Part shown: positions 8,495 to 11,224 of the stretch, piece after piece | Numbering within the stretch: position 1 is the first letter of the stretch | Layout of the letters: the number at the start of each line of letters is the position of its first letter | Assembly: GCA_025677835.1 (NCBI GenBank) | Contig: JAIXMR010000197.1 | Coordinates: 1-11,224, forward strand | Length of the DNA: 11,224 nucleotides | Origin: Sporodiniella umbellata | Lineage: Eukaryota > Mucoromycota > Mucoromycetes > Mucorales > Rhizopodaceae | Direction: 5' to 3' | The notes under the pieces: model-generated | The model's database searches: none | What the model saw: only the letters and a program-made list of their open reading frames with translations | What the model was told of the DNA's origin: nothing | Translations under genes and position numbers: made by a program

Positions 8495-8574
8495 CTAATA
8501 AAAATCATACCAAAATATGCCAGTAAAATATATGTGTAATTACTCTAAAAACTTTAACCAATGGAAGCGCAGTA

Positions 8575-10602
8575 CTACTGCTTGATATCCATAATTGGAT
8601 TACAGACCCAACCGAGAATATCACTTATTTTATGCTTGTTTTCAGCTATCAATTGAATTTGCTCACAAACAAGATCTCGTAGCTGTAAGAAGGAAGACAA
8701 AGTGTTAACTACTACATGGAAATCTTCAGAACAGCGAGGAAGAAAGCACGTTCTTATCTTCACCATTGTATATGCTTTTGGTGCAACTAAATTCATTTTG
8801 TAGATCGAGCAACTGAAGCCTATTCAATGTAAATATTTAATTTTTCTTTTCTGAGTATAAACAAGAATCAGCTGGCAACTTACCATACACTAACACACCA
8901 TAAACAGCAGGACTGTTGGCGCCATTTTCAATAAATCGATTCAAAATGAGCTGCATTTCTACCGACAACTTATATAAATCATCTTTACAGGTACTTCTTG
9001 GGCATTTAACCTCAAGTAACAAGCAATCGAATCGAACCCCGTCAATCGCAGAATAAAATTTCATATCGGGTCTAAGATCTGAATCGCCTTCTAAGGGTGT
9101 AAAATGCCTTTAAAAAGATAGTCAAATAATTCGTATAGTGAGTCTATTGTTTTGGGTTTGATAATTCCTTCTATTAAAACGCATTTACCCTGATCTCTGT
9201 AATTTATGGCCTATAGGTAATACAGCTTTGATGAAAGGATTCAAGGCTAAATCAATGAAAAGTGACTCGTCAACAGTACCAAGATCAAATGAGTTGTCGT
9301 GATTTGTTGTCCTAATAGAGAAAAAAAAAAAGAAAGGCTCTATTATTTATTTTTTCAAAGTGTGGCAATCCAATCACTTACAAATTAAATAAAGCTGTTG
9401 CATATACTTCTAGTTCCACATTTGTCAACTGTCTGATCGCCAAGTTTTTAGCTTCTATCGCTGTGCCATTTGCTTTACTTTATATTGAAAGGAGATCATA
9501 ATTAGTTTGATGATGTTTTAATGATCTATCAAATACAGTTACATATGCTATATCATTTACGAGCTTGGTTTCTTCATCGGAAGCTTTTCTGTAAAACTTG
9601 TTTATCTCAAAGTATTCAATCAATTTGCTTTTCATATTATTCAGATCACTGCAATAAGCGAAGCAATCATTACTTTGATTCAATAAATAAACATGATTTA
9701 AAGCCATTTTCTCTGTGACAGCCAGTGTTTCTTCAAACAAGCTCTTTCTGTAACATTGTGATCTGAACTCAATTAAAAGTCTACTCAAGTTATTGCCATC
9801 TATGATCCACTACATGCAGCCAGCGAAATTAAACAAGAAACATCAGAGTTTATTTCGTTTGATTTACATACCACGGGCTCCAAAAGGTCATTGTTATCGT
9901 GAGATGAATCCGATTCAGAAACATAGAGTGTCTGACTTGATTGGCTTTCTTGTGATGATTCTGTAGACTGTGATAGTTGGGAAGACTGGGAGTTTTCGTC
10001 TTTATTAATAGCATCTTCCTCAGCTTCTTGACGCAAGCGTTTGTTTAAGCGGGTTGTCATGACAGTTTGCGTCTGTATAATTTCGTGTTCCATATGTCTC
10101 TTCAATTTATTCTGTGGCAACGAAAAATAAATAAAGAATGAGAGATCAAGTAAATAGACGTAGCTCTTGCTGAACTTACTCTTTCCTTATCCAAACGAAA
10201 TCTATCACACAGTTCTGTACATATTTCTTTGATATCTGAATTACTTTTTTTTGGTCCCTTTTCATAAAAAGATAGTTTAGTGCGTTATTTCGTGTACGTA
10301 GGCTAACATGCCGCAAGCTATATAAATATACTGTTTTTTATTACCTTAATTTCTCTGGCTTTAATAACCCTAAAAATCTCACAGAATCGGTTGGACCAAA
10401 CTTCAAGAAACTTATCCGCTTGTAAGGGATCCTCGTGCCATTTCTCAAAAGAATCTTTATGCTGTAGAAGGAATCCGCGTAAACAAGGCGACTTCGATCT
10501 AGCAATATATTCGGAAAGTTCTAAAGAAAAGTTTAAAAAATGTAGGATAGTAAATGAGTATTATTTTTCACCTTTTTGTCCCTTATAAAATTTAGAATTC
10601 AT
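8575..10602 (-). pseudogene. Eight-exon gene with PD-(D/E)XK nuclease-like core, interrupted by an in-frame TAA
   Basis: Exons (minus): 10602-10572, 10520-10345, 10257-10180, 10111-9872, 9809-9382, 9311-9189, 9107-8884, 8819-8575. The seven introns (51-87 nt) are all GT...AG and keep phase, giving 515 codons ending in TAG. Residues 1-95 are helical and start MNSKFYKGQKELSEYIARSK. About 135-155 is a Ser/Gln-rich linker. Exon 5 opens WIIDGNNLSRLLIEFRSQCY. Exon 6 carries VDESLFIDLALNPFIKAVLP. Exon 7 has RPD (P372-D373) and, 18 residues on, LLLEVK (E391, K393), the order of a PD-(D/E)XK active site, then VYGVLVYG. Exon 8 continues GFSCSIYKMNL and TCFLPRCSEDFH. Codon 285 is TAA (9482-9480), although protein-like sequence continues in frame on both sides. 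A phase-0 intron 9560-9429 or 9542-9429 could skip it but would remove about 40 residues. The layout resembles uncharacterised multi-copy Mucoromycota proteins as I recall them; the nuclease role is inferred. Confidence 0.7.
9480..9482 (-). other. In-frame TAA at codon 285 of the nuclease-like gene
   Basis: The frame reads YDLLSI-stop-SKANGTAIEAKNLA, and the same frame is used by the well-supported splice into exon 6. Translation stopping here would give 284 residues and lose the whole RPD...EVK core. Other genes in the window end with TAA, so recoding is unlikely. Confidence 0.7.
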
Positions 10603-10867
10603 TTTATATGGAAGACTTAGATAAAAAATAAAACTGCGCAAATCAATCAATACGTTTCGACGTCACCAAATTAAAATGGCTGCTTTTATTACTGTTGACG
10701 TCGTTGCTGCCAAGGAGTTCTTTTATTTTTTTCACATATTCATAATTCTCTATTTGATTCGAGCAAGCAAGTCATTTAAGATAAGTGTATTTGTGTTTGT
10801 ACAGTGTAATATAGGGACGGTCATGTAACTGTTGTCAATTATATTCGACATCCAGTTATAAATTACC
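10603..10867. other. Upstream region of the nuclease-like gene, up to the repeat array
   Basis: AT-rich DNA between the first exon and the tandem array. Two TGACGTC-type (CRE/ATF-like) motifs lie upstream of the ATG: TGACGTC on the minus strand at 10659-10665 and on the plus strand at 10696-10702. They are plausible bZIP sites but short enough to occur by chance. The part from 10750 on is also the end of a minus-strand open reading through repeat copy 1, ending at TAG 10750-10752. Confidence 0.4.
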
Positions 10868-11224
10868 AGTGTTTGAGGCCCTTTGGAAGGCATCGCCTTC
10901 TTAAAGGGTGTACTGAGTCCTTCCTTGCGGGTGTAATGCTCTGGGCTTGGATCAGTTTCAACACTTTTTAATCCCAAGTGATGGATAGTTGGTGATGACT
11001 TATAGTTTTTCCGTGATGAGGCTCTTTAGAAGGCATCGTCTTCTTAAAGAGTGTACTGAGTCCTTCCTTGCGGGCGTAATGCTCTGGGCTTGGATCAGTT
11101 TCATCACACTCTTGCCTAGATTGATAGGCTTTTGATGTTAAGCTATTTTTCGTCAGTGTTTGAGGCCCTTTGGAAGGCATCGTCTTCTTAAAGGGTGTAC
11201 TGAGTCCTTCCTTGCGGGTGTAAT
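10868..11224. repeat. Tandem array, period 143-144 bp, of a structured about 97-bp core (three copies, last cut by window end)
   Basis: Cores start at 10868, 11012 and 11155 and are nearly identical over about 95 bp, with more divergent spacers of about 46 bp between them. Each core can fold into three stems. P1 joins the two ends (10868-10876 with 10958-10965; 11013-11019 with 11101-11107). P2 is a 12-bp hairpin with one bulged T (10879-10890 with 10896-10908; 11022-11033 with 11039-11051). P3 is ACTGAGTCC with GGATCAGT (10912-10920 with 10949-10956; 11055-11063 with 11092-11099). Differences between copies 1 and 2 include two fully compensated pairs. The minus strand also reads as a repeat of 48 residues containing ETDPSPEHY, RKEGLST and MPSK. 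It is open from the window end to 10968 but is out of frame with copy 1, whose reading continues to 10750. Whether it is a structured DNA/RNA element or a decayed repeat protein gene cannot be settled here. Confidence 0.8.

Larger units (their letters stand above)
8102..8574. other. Gene-poor segment with palindromes and a GC-rich patch
   Basis: Between the remnant and the nuclease-like gene there is a 75-codon minus-strand frame (8281-8508) without a recognisable domain, which overlaps the palindromes and the GC-rich patch and is not called. A short protein-like scrap (VPSCDHLNQHRKPLINMY, minus, near 8160-8215) hints that decayed coding sequence extends this far. Confidence 0.4.

Noticed and set aside
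8281..8508. 75-codon minus-strand frame downstream of the nuclease-like gene
   Set aside because: It spans the GC-rich hairpin patch and two palindromes, and its translation shows no domain-like pattern.
9021..9042. TTCGATTC-like box B motif, possible tRNA on the minus strand
   Set aside because: It is inside exon 7 of the nuclease-like gene (GVRFDC codons), with no acceptor stem or box A around it.
11012..11024. TGATGAG in repeat copy 2 as a hammerhead core
   Set aside because: Copies 1 and 3 do not keep it (TGTTTGAG) and there is no GAAAC partner; the bases are explained by the P1 stem.
10868..11224. CRISPR-like array
   Set aside because: Repeats are about 97 bp, there are only three copies, the spacers are related to each other, and the DNA is from a eukaryote.

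Overview
The window looks like nuclear DNA of a fungus, most likely an early-diverging one (Mucoromycota, Mucorales-like). The reasons are an AT-rich sequence with long A/T runs, very short spliceosomal introns (about 41-87 nt, GT...AG), AATAAA signals just past stop codons, and gene types such as COA1 and SET/NAP. The lineage is an inference from gene style; no marker gene proves it.

The left half (1-5700) is an ordinary compact gene region. It holds a possible C-terminal scrap of a gene (1-66), then a 717-residue single-pass membrane protein with a GDS-type (PC-esterase/NXPE-like) lumenal domain (1115-3268, +). A two-exon COA1-type cytochrome oxidase assembly factor lies tail to tail with it (3303-3874, -; 34 bp between stops). 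Next comes a 268-residue protein with a Myb/SANT-like helical domain and a C-terminal coiled coil (4857-5663, +).

The right half (5700-11224) looks like accessory, decaying DNA. After about 1.7 kb without a convincing gene there is a truncated SET/NAP histone-chaperone copy (7345-7699, +). Behind it on the other strand is an unidentified coding remnant with a stop and a frameshift (7795-8101, -). A small GC-rich patch and short palindromes follow. Next is an eight-exon gene (8575-10602, -) whose 3' exons encode a PD-(D/E)XK nuclease-like core (RPD...EVK). Its fifth exon carries an in-frame TAA at 9480-9482, so it is either a recent pseudogene or has an extra intron there.

The right edge (10868-11224) is a tandem repeat of period 143-144 bp. 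Each unit folds on paper into a compact three-stem structure, and the copies differ by paired, structure-preserving substitutions. This is the most unusual signal in the window. The same DNA also reads as a 48-residue protein repeat on the minus strand, but that reading breaks frame between copies 2 and 1.

The genes do not form an operon or an obvious shared pathway.
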